Program-made: the position numbers and the translations under genes | From: Sphingomonas sp. LY29 | GTDB lineage: Bacteria > Pseudomonadota > Alphaproteobacteria > Sphingomonadales > Sphingomonadaceae | Length of the DNA stretch: 64,000 nucleotides | Direction of reading: 5' to 3' | Assembly (NCBI RefSeq): GCF_035593985.1 | Contig: NZ_CP141587.1 | Span: 682,001-746,000 of the forward strand | In this document: positions 1-10,058 of the stretch, one piece after another | Position numbering within the stretch: position 1 is the stretch's first letter | Layout: the number at the start of each line of letters is the position of its first letter | The notes under the pieces: generated by a model | What the model was told of the DNA's origin: nothing | The model's database searches: none | What the model saw: the letters and a program-made list of their open reading frames with translations, nothing else

Positions 1-1639
<1,639 letters not shown>

Positions 1640-1717
1640 CTACGCCATCGGCAGGAACGGCGGAAACGATTAATATGCGTCAGTCGCACCGGAAAAATCG
1701 ATAAGCGCGGAAGCGCC

Positions 1718-2284
1718 TCAATCCATGTGCTTCAGGCCGATGCGCAAGTAGTCGTAACCGGTGACGAGCGTCAGCGCAGCCGCAGCCCACAGAGTGCCGA
1801 GGCCGACCTGATGCACCCAAAGCTGATGCGGAAAAGCACCGCCAAGGATCAGCGCGCCGAGCGACACCAACTGCAGCGTCGTCTTCCACTTGGCGAGCTT
1901 GCTGACCGGCATCGAGACGTTGAGCGGGGCAAGATATTCGCGGAGTCCGGACACGATGATCTCTCGCAGCAGGATCACCAGCGCGGGGATGATGTGCAGC
2001 CCCTCGATCACCGGCTCGCCCGACATCTTGCGACTGGCGATCAGCATGACGATGACCGCGGCGACCATGATCTTGTCGGCGATCGGATCGAGGAATTGGC
2101 CGAGGCGGCTGATCTGCCCATTGGCGCGCGCCAGATAGCCGTCAAAATAGTCGGTGATCCCGACCAGGCAATAGAGAATGAAGGTGATGCCGTAGTCGAT
2201 CGGCGTCGGTCGCCATAGCAGGAAGACGAGGATCGGCACCGCCAGGATCCGCGAAAGCGTAAGAAGATTTGGGACCGTCAGCAT
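1718..2284 (-). CDS. pgsA: CDP-diacylglycerol--glycerol-3-phosphate 3-phosphatidyltransferase
   Basis: It makes phosphatidylglycerol phosphate at the inner membrane, the committed step to phosphatidylglycerol and cardiolipin. The 188-residue length is normal for the family. The N-terminus MLTVPNLLTLSRI is typical, and the CDP-alcohol phosphotransferase signature DG-x2-AR-x8-G-x3-D-x3-D is intact (DGYLARANGQISRLGQFLD). Several hydrophobic segments follow. It is transcribed away from the MFS gene at 2405, with about 120 bases between the two starts. Confidence 0.96.
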   Translation of the reverse strand: MLTVPNLLTLSRILAVPILVFLLWRPTPIDYGITFILYCLVGITDYFDGYLARANGQISRLGQFLDPIADKIMVAAVIVMLIASRKMSGEPVIEGLHIIPALVILLREIIVSGLREYLAPLNVSMPVSKLAKWKTTLQLVSLGALILGGAFPHQLWVHQVGLGTLWAAAALTLVTGYDYLRIGLKHMD

Positions 2285-2404
2285 CGCCCTATCGCTAGGG
2301 CATTGCAGCGGGGCTGCACAATCCCCGACCGACGATGCTTTGCGCGTCGGAAGCGCTGGGCTATCACGCCGTCCAATCCGTGTTCAGCAAGGCCAGACGA
2401 CTTC

Positions 2405-3703
2405 ATGGAAGCATCACCCAAGCTCTTGCTGCGACGGCGGTTCCTACCGATTTTCGTCACCCAATTCCTAGGCGCCTTCAACGACAATCTGTTCCGCACC
2501 GCGATGGTGATGCTCGTGATCTACGGCATCTACCGCGACGCGACGCAGGAGGCGACATTCAGCGCGGTTGCGGGAGGGCTGTTCATCCTGCCCTTCTTCC
2601 TGCTGTCGGCACTTGCCGGTCAGCTTGCAGATTCGATGGACAAGGCGCGGATCGTCCGGATCGTGAAGACCGCCGAGATCGTCATCATGGTCGCGGGTGC
2701 GGCAGGGCTGCTGCTCCACAACATTCCGCTCCTGCTCCTCGCCCTGTGCGCCATGGGCGTGCATTCGACCTTCTTCGGGCCAATCAAATACGCCATTCTT
2801 CCGCAGCATCTGCATCCCGGCGAAGTGCTCGGCGGGACGGGCCTGGTGGAAGCCGGGACCTACATCGGCATCTTGGGTGGGACCTTGCTTGGCGGCGTGC
2901 TGGTGCTCCAGCGGCCCGACGGAAGTTTCCATGCCGAGTGGGCCGCAGTCGGCGTTCTGGTTGTCGCCCTTATTGGCCGAATTGCCGGCCAATTCGTTCC
3001 TCCTGCCCATCCCGATCCCGACGTCCCGCCGTTCAAGATGGATTGGCACATCGTGCGCGCGTCAAACACGCTGGTTCGGGCGACGCTTCATATTCCAAGG
3101 CTGTTCCTCGCCATCCTCGCCATCAGTTTCTTCTGGGCGATGGGGGCGGTCCTGGCGGCGCAGTTTCCGCCGCTCGTCAAGAATGCGCTCGGCGCAGACC
3201 AGACCGTCGCGACGCTGTTTCTGGCGATTTTCTCGGTCGGGGTCGCGCTAGGCTCGGTCGCGGTGAACCGGTTGCTCGGCGGCCAGGTTTCCGCTCGCTA
3301 CTCGCCCGCGTCGGCGCTGCTGATGGGTTTGTTCGTTCTCGATCTCTATCGCCGCGTCAAAGGCTGGCCAGCGCCGGTCGAGCAGCTTCGCGACCTCACG
3401 ACCTTTCTCGCCATGCCGGGGGGATGGATGATCGTGCTCGACCTGCTCGGCGTCGCGATCGCCGGCGGCATGTTCGTCGTCCCGCTTTACGCCTTCCTGA
3501 CGACGACCGTGCCGCCATCGGAAACGGCGCGCACGGTCGCGGCCAACAACATCGTCAACTCGGGCTTTATGGTGGCGGCAACGCTGGTGCTGACAGGCGC
3601 GGTGATCTTGGGCGTAACCGTCGCGGACAGTTTGCTGATCGTCGCCGTGTCGAGCGTGATCGCGGCGTGGCTGGGATGGAAGCTCCACCTCGCCTGCGAT
3701 TGA
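2405..3703 (+). CDS. MFS transporter, lysophospholipid transporter (LplT)-like
   Basis: A 432-residue, 12-TM major facilitator protein. The N-terminal FVTQFLGAFNDNLFRTA motif and the HSTFFGPIKYAILPQHL segment are characteristic of the LplT family and of the transporter half of Aas fusions, which flip lysophospholipids into the cytoplasm for reacylation. Its position divergent to pgsA fits a phospholipid role. The ATG at 2405 is chosen because the reading frame upstream (from 2303) shows no protein-like composition. No acyltransferase domain is attached and none is adjacent. Confidence 0.85.
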   Translation: MEASPKLLLRRRFLPIFVTQFLGAFNDNLFRTAMVMLVIYGIYRDATQEATFSAVAGGLFILPFFLLSALAGQLADSMDKARIVRIVKTAEIVIMVAGAAGLLLHNIPLLLLALCAMGVHSTFFGPIKYAILPQHLHPGEVLGGTGLVEAGTYIGILGGTLLGGVLVLQRPDGSFHAEWAAVGVLVVALIGRIAGQFVPPAHPDPDVPPFKMDWHIVRASNTLVRATLHIPRLFLAILAISFFWAMGAVLAAQFPPLVKNALGADQTVATLFLAIFSVGVALGSVAVNRLLGGQVSARYSPASALLMGLFVLDLYRRVKGWPAPVEQLRDLTTFLAMPGGWMIVLDLLGVAIAGGMFVVPLYAFLTTTVPPSETARTVAANNIVNSGFMVAATLVLTGAVILGVTVADSLLIVAVSSVIAAWLGWKLHLACD

Positions 3704-3709
3704 TCGCGG

Positions 3710-3847
3710 TCACGCCAAGTAGACGGCCATGAACAGGAAGCCGCCAACGAACGTCAGAGAGAAAAGGCGGAGATCGGCTGTGGCGGTCGAGGTGGTCACG
3801 TTCGACTTTAGAGCCGACCGAGAGCGCCCGAACATCGGGCGATCCAT
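3710..3847 (-). CDS. Small single-pass membrane protein (45 aa), hypothetical
   Basis: A short reading frame convergent with the MFS gene, 6 bases from its stop. It encodes a polar Ser/Thr/Arg-rich N-terminus (MDRPMFGRSRSALKSN...) and one clean C-terminal membrane helix (LFSLTFVGGFLFMAVYLA) that ends at the stop codon, a layout typical of small inner-membrane proteins. An in-frame ATG at 3877 would add 10 residues. Function is unknown. The call rests on composition and topology only. Confidence 0.5.
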   Translation of the reverse strand: MDRPMFGRSRSALKSNVTTSTATADLRLFSLTFVGGFLFMAVYLA

Positions 3848-3979
3848 CGTGACAAGCTTTGCTTTTCCGCCCTGCATAACAACCTGCTTAACGCCGCTTT
3901 TACCATCTGATCAACGATGATCGTGGGTGGGCGATCCTTCCGTCCCACGGAGGGACAGTCGGCCTTCGCAGCGGTCAGG

Positions 3980-5596
3980 TCAGGCGGTGCGGGTCTTGGG
4001 AAGCTTTGCGGACTGCGCCTCTTCGCGACTGCGCAGGAGGGCGCGCGCCTGCTCGCCGCTCATCGGCTTTCCGAAATACCAGCCTTGACCCACGGCGCAG
4101 CCGAAGCCGGCGACCGCGGCATGCGTTTCGGCATTCTCGATGCCCTCGACCGTCACCGGCACGCCAATCGCTTCGGCGAGAGTGGTGACGGCGCGAACGA
4201 TCGCCGCGCTCTCCCGGTCCTGCTCGATCGTCGACACGAAGCAGCGGTCGATCTTGATGACGTCGAAGGGAAGCGAGCGCAGGTGCGAGAGTGACGAAAA
4301 TCCCGTCCCGAAATCGTCGAGCGCGAGCTTGATGCCCTGGTTCTTCAGGCTGGTAACAATCGAACGCGCGAGGTCGAGATCGGCGAACAGCGAACTTTCG
4401 GTAATCTCGACGACCAGTCGCTCGGCAGGGAAGCCGGCTTCGGTCAGCAATCGAACGATCCGCTGCGCCAGCCAGCTGTCGGCCAGTTGCGTCGGAGAGA
4501 TATTGATCGACAGCTTGATTGCCGGATCCCAGTCGGCTGCCTGGATCATTGCCGAGAGGAAGATCTGTTCGCTCAGGCGACCGATCAGGCCATGCTCCTC
4601 GGCGATCGGGATGAACTGATCGGGCGCGATCATGCCGCTGAGCGGATGATCCCAGCGCGCCAGCACTTCGAACCCGACGATCTTGCCGGTCAGCAGATCA
4701 ACCTGCGGCTCGAAGTACGGCAGGAACTGGCCGTGCTCCAGGCCGTAACGGATGCCCTGTTCCATCTCACTATGCTGGATCAGCGCCCGCTCCATTCCCT
4801 CGTCGAACCATGCTGGCTTGGCGGATCGAATCGACCGGGCATGTTCCAACGCAATGTCGGCGCGGCGCAGGATGTCGGGGATCTGGCCTTCGCGCGGATC
4901 TGCCGAAACAATGCCGACGAACGCGCCGATCTGGATAAGGCGGCCGTCGATCTCGAACGGGCGCGTGACCTGGCGGAGCAGCGACAGCGCGAGCGCTTCG
5001 ACCTGCTGCTTCGCGGCCGGTGCGGCGTCGAGGGCGATTGCAAATTCGTCGCCCGACAGCCGGGCCACAAGCCGCCCCTCGCCCGCGCCCTCTTCCAGCG
5101 AAGCCGCGATCAGCCGCAAAACCTTGTCGCCGATGTCATAGCCGTGGCGGTCGTTGACGCTCTTGAAGCGATTGAGCTGAAGCGAGAGGATATAAATGCG
5201 ATGACCGGTCACCGTTGCCCGCCGGCGGAGCGCTTCGCCCTTATCGGCGAATCCCCGGCGATTGAGCAGGGCCGTCATGCCGTCGGTCGACGCGACGATC
5301 GCGGCGCGCTCTTCGCCTTCGCGGCGGCGCTCGGTCTCGTGCTGAAGGTCGACGTAGCGCCGCCAGCCGAACAGGATCAGCGCAACGTTAAGGGTCAGGG
5401 CGGTCGACGCGATTTTCAAACCTGGACCGAATCGGTCGCCGTCGATCGCCAGTCGCTGGAAGAACGCGCTGCCGTTCCAGATCAGCATGCACACCGCGCC
5501 GATCAAAACGGCAAGGACGATGATGTCCCGCCGGGCTTTCGCCAGCGCGAACTCGGGCTCCCTCGCGGGGAAAAGACGATGCAACAAAGGACGCAC
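3980..5596 (-). CDS. Membrane GGDEF-EAL domain protein (cyclic-di-GMP turnover)
   Basis: A 538-residue protein with two N-terminal TM segments (about residues 22-42 and 63-83), a GGDEF domain (about 105-260) and an EAL domain (about 285-530). The GGDEF signature reads SGDEF (S181-F185) and no RxxD inhibitory site precedes it. The EAL motif reads EVL (E310). The other phosphodiesterase residues look intact: SINISPTQL, VEITES, DDFGTGFSS, IKID, VEGIE and GQGWYFGKP. A c-di-GMP phosphodiesterase, perhaps with a regulatory GGDEF domain, is the best inference. Direction of net activity cannot be read from sequence. Confidence 0.9.
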   Translation of the reverse strand: MRPLLHRLFPAREPEFALAKARRDIIVLAVLIGAVCMLIWNGSAFFQRLAIDGDRFGPGLKIASTALTLNVALILFGWRRYVDLQHETERRREGEERAAIVASTDGMTALLNRRGFADKGEALRRRATVTGHRIYILSLQLNRFKSVNDRHGYDIGDKVLRLIAASLEEGAGEGRLVARLSGDEFAIALDAAPAAKQQVEALALSLLRQVTRPFEIDGRLIQIGAFVGIVSADPREGQIPDILRRADIALEHARSIRSAKPAWFDEGMERALIQHSEMEQGIRYGLEHGQFLPYFEPQVDLLTGKIVGFEVLARWDHPLSGMIAPDQFIPIAEEHGLIGRLSEQIFLSAMIQAADWDPAIKLSINISPTQLADSWLAQRIVRLLTEAGFPAERLVVEITESSLFADLDLARSIVTSLKNQGIKLALDDFGTGFSSLSHLRSLPFDVIKIDRCFVSTIEQDRESAAIVRAVTTLAEAIGVPVTVEGIENAETHAAVAGFGCAVGQGWYFGKPMSGEQARALLRSREEAQSAKLPKTRTA

Positions 5597-5656
5597 AGCC
5601 AGCCGTTTACCGACGACTGTTTAACAAATTCTCCATACCGGGATTAAGAAATCCGG

Positions 5657-5741
5657 TGGTGCGGATGGCGGGACTTGAACCCGCACTCCTTATGGGAAGC
5701 CGATTTTAAGTCGGCTGCGTCTACCATTCCGCCACATCCGC
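5657..5741 (-). tRNA. tRNA-Leu (anticodon UAA)
   Basis: An 85-base class II tRNA with a long variable arm. The 7-bp acceptor stem GCGGATG/CATCCGC, discriminator A and an encoded CCA are present. The anticodon loop CTTAAAA, between GCCGA and TCGGC arms, gives anticodon TAA. The TTCAAGTC-type T-loop is present. No integrase or direct repeat is visible beside it. Confidence 0.97.
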
Positions 5742-5772
5742 GTGACCGATGCGCCGAACTGGCGCGATCGGA

Positions 5773-6069
5773 CTATTCGGCGGTGACTTCGCCTAAATTC
5801 AGGCGCTCGCGCATTTCCTTGCCCGGCTTGAAATAGGGCACGCGCTTGGCATCGACGTCGACCGCCTCGCCGGTACGCGGGTTGCGGCCCGTGCGCGCAT
5901 CGCGCTGACGGGTCGAAAAGGCGCCGAAGCCGCGAAGCTCGACACGCCCGCCCTTGGCAAGCTGATCGGTGATCGAATCGAACAAGGCCGACACCACGTT
6001 CTCGACCTCACGCTGCGTGAGATCGGGAAAATCATTGCACAATTTCTGCACCAGTTCCGAACGGATCAT
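5773..6069 (-). CDS. ihfB: Integration host factor subunit beta
   Basis: A 98-residue HU/IHF-family DNA-bending protein. It shows the family's dimerisation helices ([19 protein letters not shown]) and the RGFGAF-type turn before the beta arm. The arm tip RNPRTGE carries the DNA-intercalating proline, followed by the C-terminal [13 protein letters not shown] segment. The ATG at 6069 matches the normal family start; longer in-frame starts add non-homologous residues. The order rpsA then ihfB on the same strand is a common proteobacterial arrangement. Confidence 0.95.
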   Translation of the reverse strand: MIRSELVQKLCNDFPDLTQREVENVVSALFDSITDQLAKGGRVELRGFGAFSTRQRDARTGRNPRTGEAVDVDAKRVPYFKPGKEMRERLNLGEVTAE

Positions 6070-6142
6070 CGATGTCCCCGTGAATTGCTTCGCCACACGC
6101 CCCCCTGGCGCTTGGCAGTTGCGTATCACCCTGTTCCCCATA

Positions 6143-6182
6143 GGAAAAGGGCGCGGATGCGTTCCCGCACCAGCGCCCTTCC
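6143..6182 (-). terminator. Intrinsic terminator after rpsA
   Basis: An inverted repeat, AAGGGCGC (6147-6154) and GCGCCCTT (6173-6180), ends in TTTT on the minus strand, between rpsA and ihfB. A second perfect 9-bp hairpin (GGCCATGCC/GGCATGGCC, 6209-6229) lies just after the rpsA stop without a T-run and may protect the 3' end or aid termination. Confidence 0.7.
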
Positions 6183-6236
6183 CTTTTTGCAGCGATCAGT
6201 AACTGACCGGCCATGCCTCAGGCATGGCCTGCCCCT

Positions 6237-7946
6237 TTACTTCTTCGCCTTTTCCTTCAGCGCGGCGCCAAGGATGTCGCCCAGCGAAGCGCCGGCATCC
6301 GAAGAACCGTACTGCGCAACGGCCTGCTTTTCCTCGGCGATCTGAAGCGCCTTGATCGAGAAGTTCGGCTTCTTCGACCGGTCGAAACCGGTGACGAGCG
6401 CGTCGAACTTCTGGCCGACCTGGAAACGCTCCGGACGCTGCTCGTCGCGGTCGCGGCCAAGGTCGGTACGCTTGATGAAGCCCGTCGCGCCGTCGTCGCC
6501 GACCTGCACTTCAAGGCCACCGTCGCGCACTTCGAGCACGGTCACGGTCAAGGTTTCGCCCTTGTTGACGCCACCCGACGAAGCACCGCCGCCGACCGCG
6601 ACGCCGCCGCGCTCGAGCTGCTTGATGCCAAGGCTGATGCGCTCCTTTTCGACGTCGACGTCAAGGACCTGCGCCGTGACGGTCTCACCCTTGTGATGAA
6701 GCGCAAGGGCTTCCTCGCCCGACACGCCCCAGGCGATGTCCGACATATGGACCATGCCGTCGACGTCGCCGTCGAGACCAACGAACAGACCGAATTCGGT
6801 CGCGTTCTTGACTTCGCCCTCGACGGTCGAACCGACCGGATGCTTGTCGGCGAAGTCGGCCCACGGGTTCGACTGAGCCTGCTTGAGGCCGAGGCTGATG
6901 CGACGCTTTTCCTGGTCGACTTCGAGGATCTTGACCTCGACTTCCTGGCTGGTGCTGACGATCTTGCCCGGGTGGACGTTCTTCTTGGTCCAGCTCATCT
7001 CCGACACGTGGACGAGGCCTTCGATGCCCGGCTCGAGCTCGACGAACGCGCCATATTCGGTGATGTTGGTGACGCGGCCGGTGAAGTTACCCTCGATCGG
7101 ATACTTGGCGGCGGCGCCTTCCCACGGATCGCTCTCAAGCTGCTTCATGCCCAGGCTGATGCGCTGGGTTTCGCGGTTGATGCGGATGATCTGCACCTTG
7201 ACGGTGTCGCCGATGGCGATGACTTCCGACGGATGGCCGACGCGCTTGTAGCTGATGTCGGTGACATGCAGCAGGCCGTCGATGCCGCCGAGGTCGACGA
7301 ACGCGCCGTAGTCGGTGATGTTCTTGACGACGCCTTCGATCACCTGACCTTCGGCCAGGCTCTGGATCAGGCCCGAACGCTGTTCAGCGCGGGTTTCTTC
7401 CAGGATCGCACGACGCGACACGACGATGTTGCCGCGGCGACGGTCCATCTTCAAGATGACGAACGGCTGCGCGATGTCCATCAGCGGACCGACGTCGCGG
7501 ACCGGGCGGATGTCGACCTGGCTGCCCGGCAGGAAGGCCACGGCACCGCCGAGGTCGACGGTGAAGCCGCCCTTGACGCGACCGAAGATCACGCCGTCGA
7601 CGCGCTCGGCCTTTTCGAATTCCTTTTCCAGCTTGTCCCAGGCGGCTTCGCGGCGGGCGCGGTCGCGGCTGAGCATCGCTTCGCCATTGGCGTTCTCGAC
7701 GCGGTCGACATAGACTTCGACGGTATCGCCGACCTTAAGCTCGGCCTTCTGGCCCGGCGCTGCGAATTCGCGCAGCGGCACGCGGCCTTCGCTCTTCAAA
7801 CCGACGTCGATGACCGCAAGGTCGTTCTCGATGCCGGTGACGGTGCCCTTGACGACGCGGCCTTCGAAGGCCTCGTTCTCGCCGCCCAGGCTTTCGTTGA
7901 GGAGGGCCGCGAAATCGTCGCGGCTGGGAAATGCCGTTGTGGCCAT
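6237..7946 (-). CDS. rpsA: 30S ribosomal protein S1
   Basis: A 569-residue RNA-binding ribosomal protein with the usual six S1/OB repeats. Recurrent motifs of the form G-x-V-x-x-I-T-D-Y-G-A-F-V-D-L-G followed by G-L-L/V-H-V-S/T-D/E are seen (VVKNITDYGAFVDLGG, VTNITEYGAFVELEPG and others). It recruits mRNA to the 30S subunit. Length is normal. Its usual upstream partner cmk is separated here by a plus-strand GAF gene and a 345-base leader region. Confidence 0.98.
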   Translation of the reverse strand: MATTAFPSRDDFAALLNESLGGENEAFEGRVVKGTVTGIENDLAVIDVGLKSEGRVPLREFAAPGQKAELKVGDTVEVYVDRVENANGEAMLSRDRARREAAWDKLEKEFEKAERVDGVIFGRVKGGFTVDLGGAVAFLPGSQVDIRPVRDVGPLMDIAQPFVILKMDRRRGNIVVSRRAILEETRAEQRSGLIQSLAEGQVIEGVVKNITDYGAFVDLGGIDGLLHVTDISYKRVGHPSEVIAIGDTVKVQIIRINRETQRISLGMKQLESDPWEGAAAKYPIEGNFTGRVTNITEYGAFVELEPGIEGLVHVSEMSWTKKNVHPGKIVSTSQEVEVKILEVDQEKRRISLGLKQAQSNPWADFADKHPVGSTVEGEVKNATEFGLFVGLDGDVDGMVHMSDIAWGVSGEEALALHHKGETVTAQVLDVDVEKERISLGIKQLERGGVAVGGGASSGGVNKGETLTVTVLEVRDGGLEVQVGDDGATGFIKRTDLGRDRDEQRPERFQVGQKFDALVTGFDRSKKPNFSIKALQIAEEKQAVAQYGSSDAGASLGDILGAALKEKAKK

Positions 7947-8291
7947 AAAATCAAACGTCTTTCGAACTTCGGACTTTCATGCCGCCGCCGACCGAGATGG
8001 TCGAACTTCATCGGGCGGACCTGGAAACCCAGTGCACAATCCCGCCGGCCCCATGCCGGTCGGAATGTCCGTGCGGCGACTTTGCGAAGCGCAGCGCGTT
8101 TCAGGAAGCTTGCGCCTGCCTGACACCCCCTACGCGACCTGAAGCCAAACCGCCGCAGGCGCAGGGCCTGCCGGACGGAGGCGCGCATAGCCTACGGAGG
8201 GGGAAACGGCAAGGTTGACGCCGACCGATTGGATTTGGCGCGGCGTTATGCGATTTAATGTCGGGTAAACGATCGGGGGGTCGAGTCTCAG
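7947..8291. other. Gene-free region upstream of rpsA and of the GAF gene
   Basis: I see no credible gene in these 345 bases. On the minus strand, a sigma-70-like element lies at 8184-8212, which would give rpsA a 5' leader of roughly 230 bases. The leader holds several GC-rich segments able to pair, but I cannot assign a known RNA family. On the plus strand, the last bases carry the GGGGGG tract (8275-8280) that may serve as ribosome-binding site for the GAF gene. Confidence 0.6.
8184..8212 (-). promoter_or_regulatory. Candidate sigma-70 promoter for rpsA
   Basis: On the minus strand TTGCCG (8212-8207) is followed after 17 bases by TATGCG (8189-8184). The -35 matches the alphaproteobacterial consensus well; the -10 is weak. 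It points toward rpsA. Confidence 0.35.
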
Positions 8292-8777
8292 GTGGGCGAC
8301 AAGCTTTCTCACACGATTGCCGAGTGGGGCGACGACCCTGACATTCGCGCGGCGCTGGCCGAGGTGTGCGAACTCACCGGCATGGGATTCAGCGCGGTCG
8401 CCTTCGTCTCAGAGGATCGGTGGATCGCCTGCCAAGTCGACGACCGCATCGAGTTCGGAATGGATCCGGGCGGCGAGCTGGAAATCAAGAAGACGATCTG
8501 CACTGATGTGCGGCAGTGCGGCGAGGCGATCGTCATCGACGACACCAGCGAGGACCCGGACTGGTGGAATCACCCCGTCCCCATTCTCTACGGATTCAAG
8601 AGCTACCTTTCGATTCCGCTCAATCTCGATGACGGCACGTTCTTCGGAACGCTGTGCGCAATCGATCCGCGCCCACGCGACGTCCCATTGAAGAAACGGC
8701 TGCCGGATTTGGAAAGCGTCGCCCAGAAAGTGGCGCGCCTTCTGTCGGAAAAGGCGGGCAAGCGCGGCGCGGCTTAA
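8292..8777 (+). CDS. GAF domain protein
   Basis: A 161-residue protein that is essentially one GAF domain, with no output domain attached. Typical GAF features are the ICTDVRQ segment, [14 protein letters not shown], and the [25 protein letters not shown] beta-hairpin. GAF domains bind small molecules or chromophores; the TLCAID cysteine lies near positions used by some bilin- or cGMP-type GAFs, but ligand and partner are unknown. It starts at GTG; no ATG is available in frame nearby. Its last 4 bases overlap the 3' end of cmk, which is convergent. Confidence 0.8.
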   Translation: MGDKLSHTIAEWGDDPDIRAALAEVCELTGMGFSAVAFVSEDRWIACQVDDRIEFGMDPGGELEIKKTICTDVRQCGEAIVIDDTSEDPDWWNHPVPILYGFKSYLSIPLNLDDGTFFGTLCAIDPRPRDVPLKKRLPDLESVAQKVARLLSEKAGKRGAA

Positions 8778-9424
8778 CGCCGGGCGTCCACCAGCGCGAT
8801 GGCGGCGACGATCGCATCGTCGAGAGAAAGGCTGCTCGTGTCGAGCAAGTCCGCGTCAGCGGCTTGGACCAATGGCGCCGACGCTCGACCCGCATCGCGC
8901 TCGTCGCGAGCCTTGAGGTCGATCAGCACGTCTTCCAGATGCGCATGCTTGCCGGCCGCGATCAGCTCCGCCAGTCGGCGCTCCGCGCGAACTTCAACGA
9001 CCGCGGTCACGAAAAGCTTTGCCGTCGCATCGGGGGCAATCACCGTCCCGATGTCGCGCCCGTCGAGAACGGCGCCGGTCGAGTTCGACGCGAAGCTGCG
9101 CTGCCGCTTGATCAAGGCGGCGCGAACGCCGGGATAAGCAGAAATGCGGCTGGCGATCGAGCCGACAATCTCGCTGCGCAGTTCGGGGTCGTCGGGGCTG
9201 ACCTGGGGCACGCCGTCGCAGGCACGGACCGCTTCGAACTCGATGCCTGGATCGCCGCCAAATCGCACCATGCTGAGCGCAACTGCACGATAGAGCATTC
9301 CGGTATCCATGTGCGGAAGCCCGTAATGGCGGGCCAGCGCGCGGGCGATGCTGCCCTTGCCGCTGGCGGCGGGGCCATCGACTGCGATGACCAGCGGGGC
9401 GGAGGGCTGTTCGGGATGCGTCAT
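8774..9424 (-). CDS. cmk: Cytidylate kinase
   Basis: It phosphorylates CMP/dCMP to the diphosphate in the cytoplasm. The 216-residue length is normal. The P-loop GPAASGKGS is present near residue 17, followed by the [12 protein letters not shown] nucleotide-binding segment and [13 protein letters not shown], all hallmarks of Cmk. The gene order cmk-rpsA is widespread; here a plus-strand GAF gene sits in between. Confidence 0.97.
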   Translation of the reverse strand: MTHPEQPSAPLVIAVDGPAASGKGSIARALARHYGLPHMDTGMLYRAVALSMVRFGGDPGIEFEAVRACDGVPQVSPDDPELRSEIVGSIASRISAYPGVRAALIKRQRSFASNSTGAVLDGRDIGTVIAPDATAKLFVTAVVEVRAERRLAELIAAGKHAHLEDVLIDLKARDERDAGRASAPLVQAADADLLDTSSLSLDDAIVAAIALVDARR

Positions 9425-9528
9425 GCGTGGCCGCGCTTTGACAGGGAGGCAGGGCTATGGCAAGGCGCCCGCCAATCGACGGCGGAGCGCCAAACCCGCG
9501 CCCGCGTCACCCAAGGAGATCAGGCCAG

Positions 9529-9849
9529 ATGGTCAAACCCGAATGGGGCGCCAAGCGCACTTGCCCCAAATGCTCGACCCGCTTCTACGACCTCGGCAAT
9601 GACGAGCCGGTGACCTGCATCGCGTGCGACAACACGTGGGTTCCCGAGCCGGTGCTGAAGTCGAAGCAGCCCCTTCCCTACGAAGTCGCCGCGACCCCCG
9701 ACAAGGTCAAGGAAGCCGACGAGGATCTGGGTGCCGAGGATCTGGTGCCCGACGAGGACGAGGAGCCCAGCGCTGACGACGAAGTCGATCTGGCGACCGG
9801 CGAGGACGATCTTGGCGTCGCGACCAAGGACGAGGACGACGATAATTGA
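9529..9849 (+). CDS. FYDLN-motif acidic protein (TIGR02300 family)
   Basis: A 106-residue protein with a small N-terminal zinc-ribbon-like part: CPKC...CIAC surrounding FYDLGNDEPVTC. A very acidic C-terminal tail (rich in Asp/Glu) follows from about residue 62. This matches the alphaproteobacterial FYDLN_acid family, whose function is not established. AAGGAG lies 10 bases before the ATG at 9529; in-frame sequence upstream of it is not protein-like. Confidence 0.9.
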   Translation: MVKPEWGAKRTCPKCSTRFYDLGNDEPVTCIACDNTWVPEPVLKSKQPLPYEVAATPDKVKEADEDLGAEDLVPDEDEEPSADDEVDLATGEDDLGVATKDEDDDN

Positions 9850-9941
9850 TCGCGGACGGCGCGGTAATTTGCCGCGCCGTTAATTCCCTGCGATTTTGCA
9901 TTTGCAAGCCGGCGGAAGTGCCCTAAAGGGCCGGGCCGGAT

Positions 9942-10017
9942 GGGGCCGTAGCTCAGCTGGGAGAGCGCTGCAATGGCATTGCAGAGGTCAGGGGTTCGAT
10001 CCCCCTCGGCTCCACCA
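9942..10017 (+). tRNA. tRNA-Ala (anticodon GGC)
   Basis: A 76-base tRNA with the diagnostic G3:U70 pair of alanine tRNAs in the acceptor stem (GGGGCCG/CGGCTCC). The anticodon stem-loop CTGCA-ATGGCAT-TGCAG gives anticodon GGC. A GGTTCGATCC T-arm and an encoded CCA are present. Confidence 0.97.
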
Positions 10018-10026
10018 TTCCAATAG

Positions 10027-10054
10027 AAAAGCCCGCTTCGGCGGGCTTTTTTGT
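10027..10054 (+). terminator. Intrinsic terminator after tRNA-Ala
   Basis: GCCCGC-TTCG-GCGGGC hairpin followed by TTTTTT. The stem is preceded by AAAA, so it could also terminate the minus-strand oxidase operon that ends at 10059. Confidence 0.9.
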
Positions 10055-10058
10055 GCCT

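Noticed and set aside
2335..3732. Second long frame over the LplT-like gene
   Set aside because: Arg/Ala-rich out-of-frame translation; the 2405-3703 frame has clear MFS motifs and TM helices.
5657..5741. tRNA-Leu as a mobile-element attachment site
   Set aside because: No integrase, duplicated tRNA 3' end or shift in gene content flanks it.
6213..8123. 636-codon plus-strand frame opposite rpsA
   Set aside because: Pure antisense shadow of ribosomal protein S1; repetitive Asp/Leu/Val content mirrors the S1 repeats.
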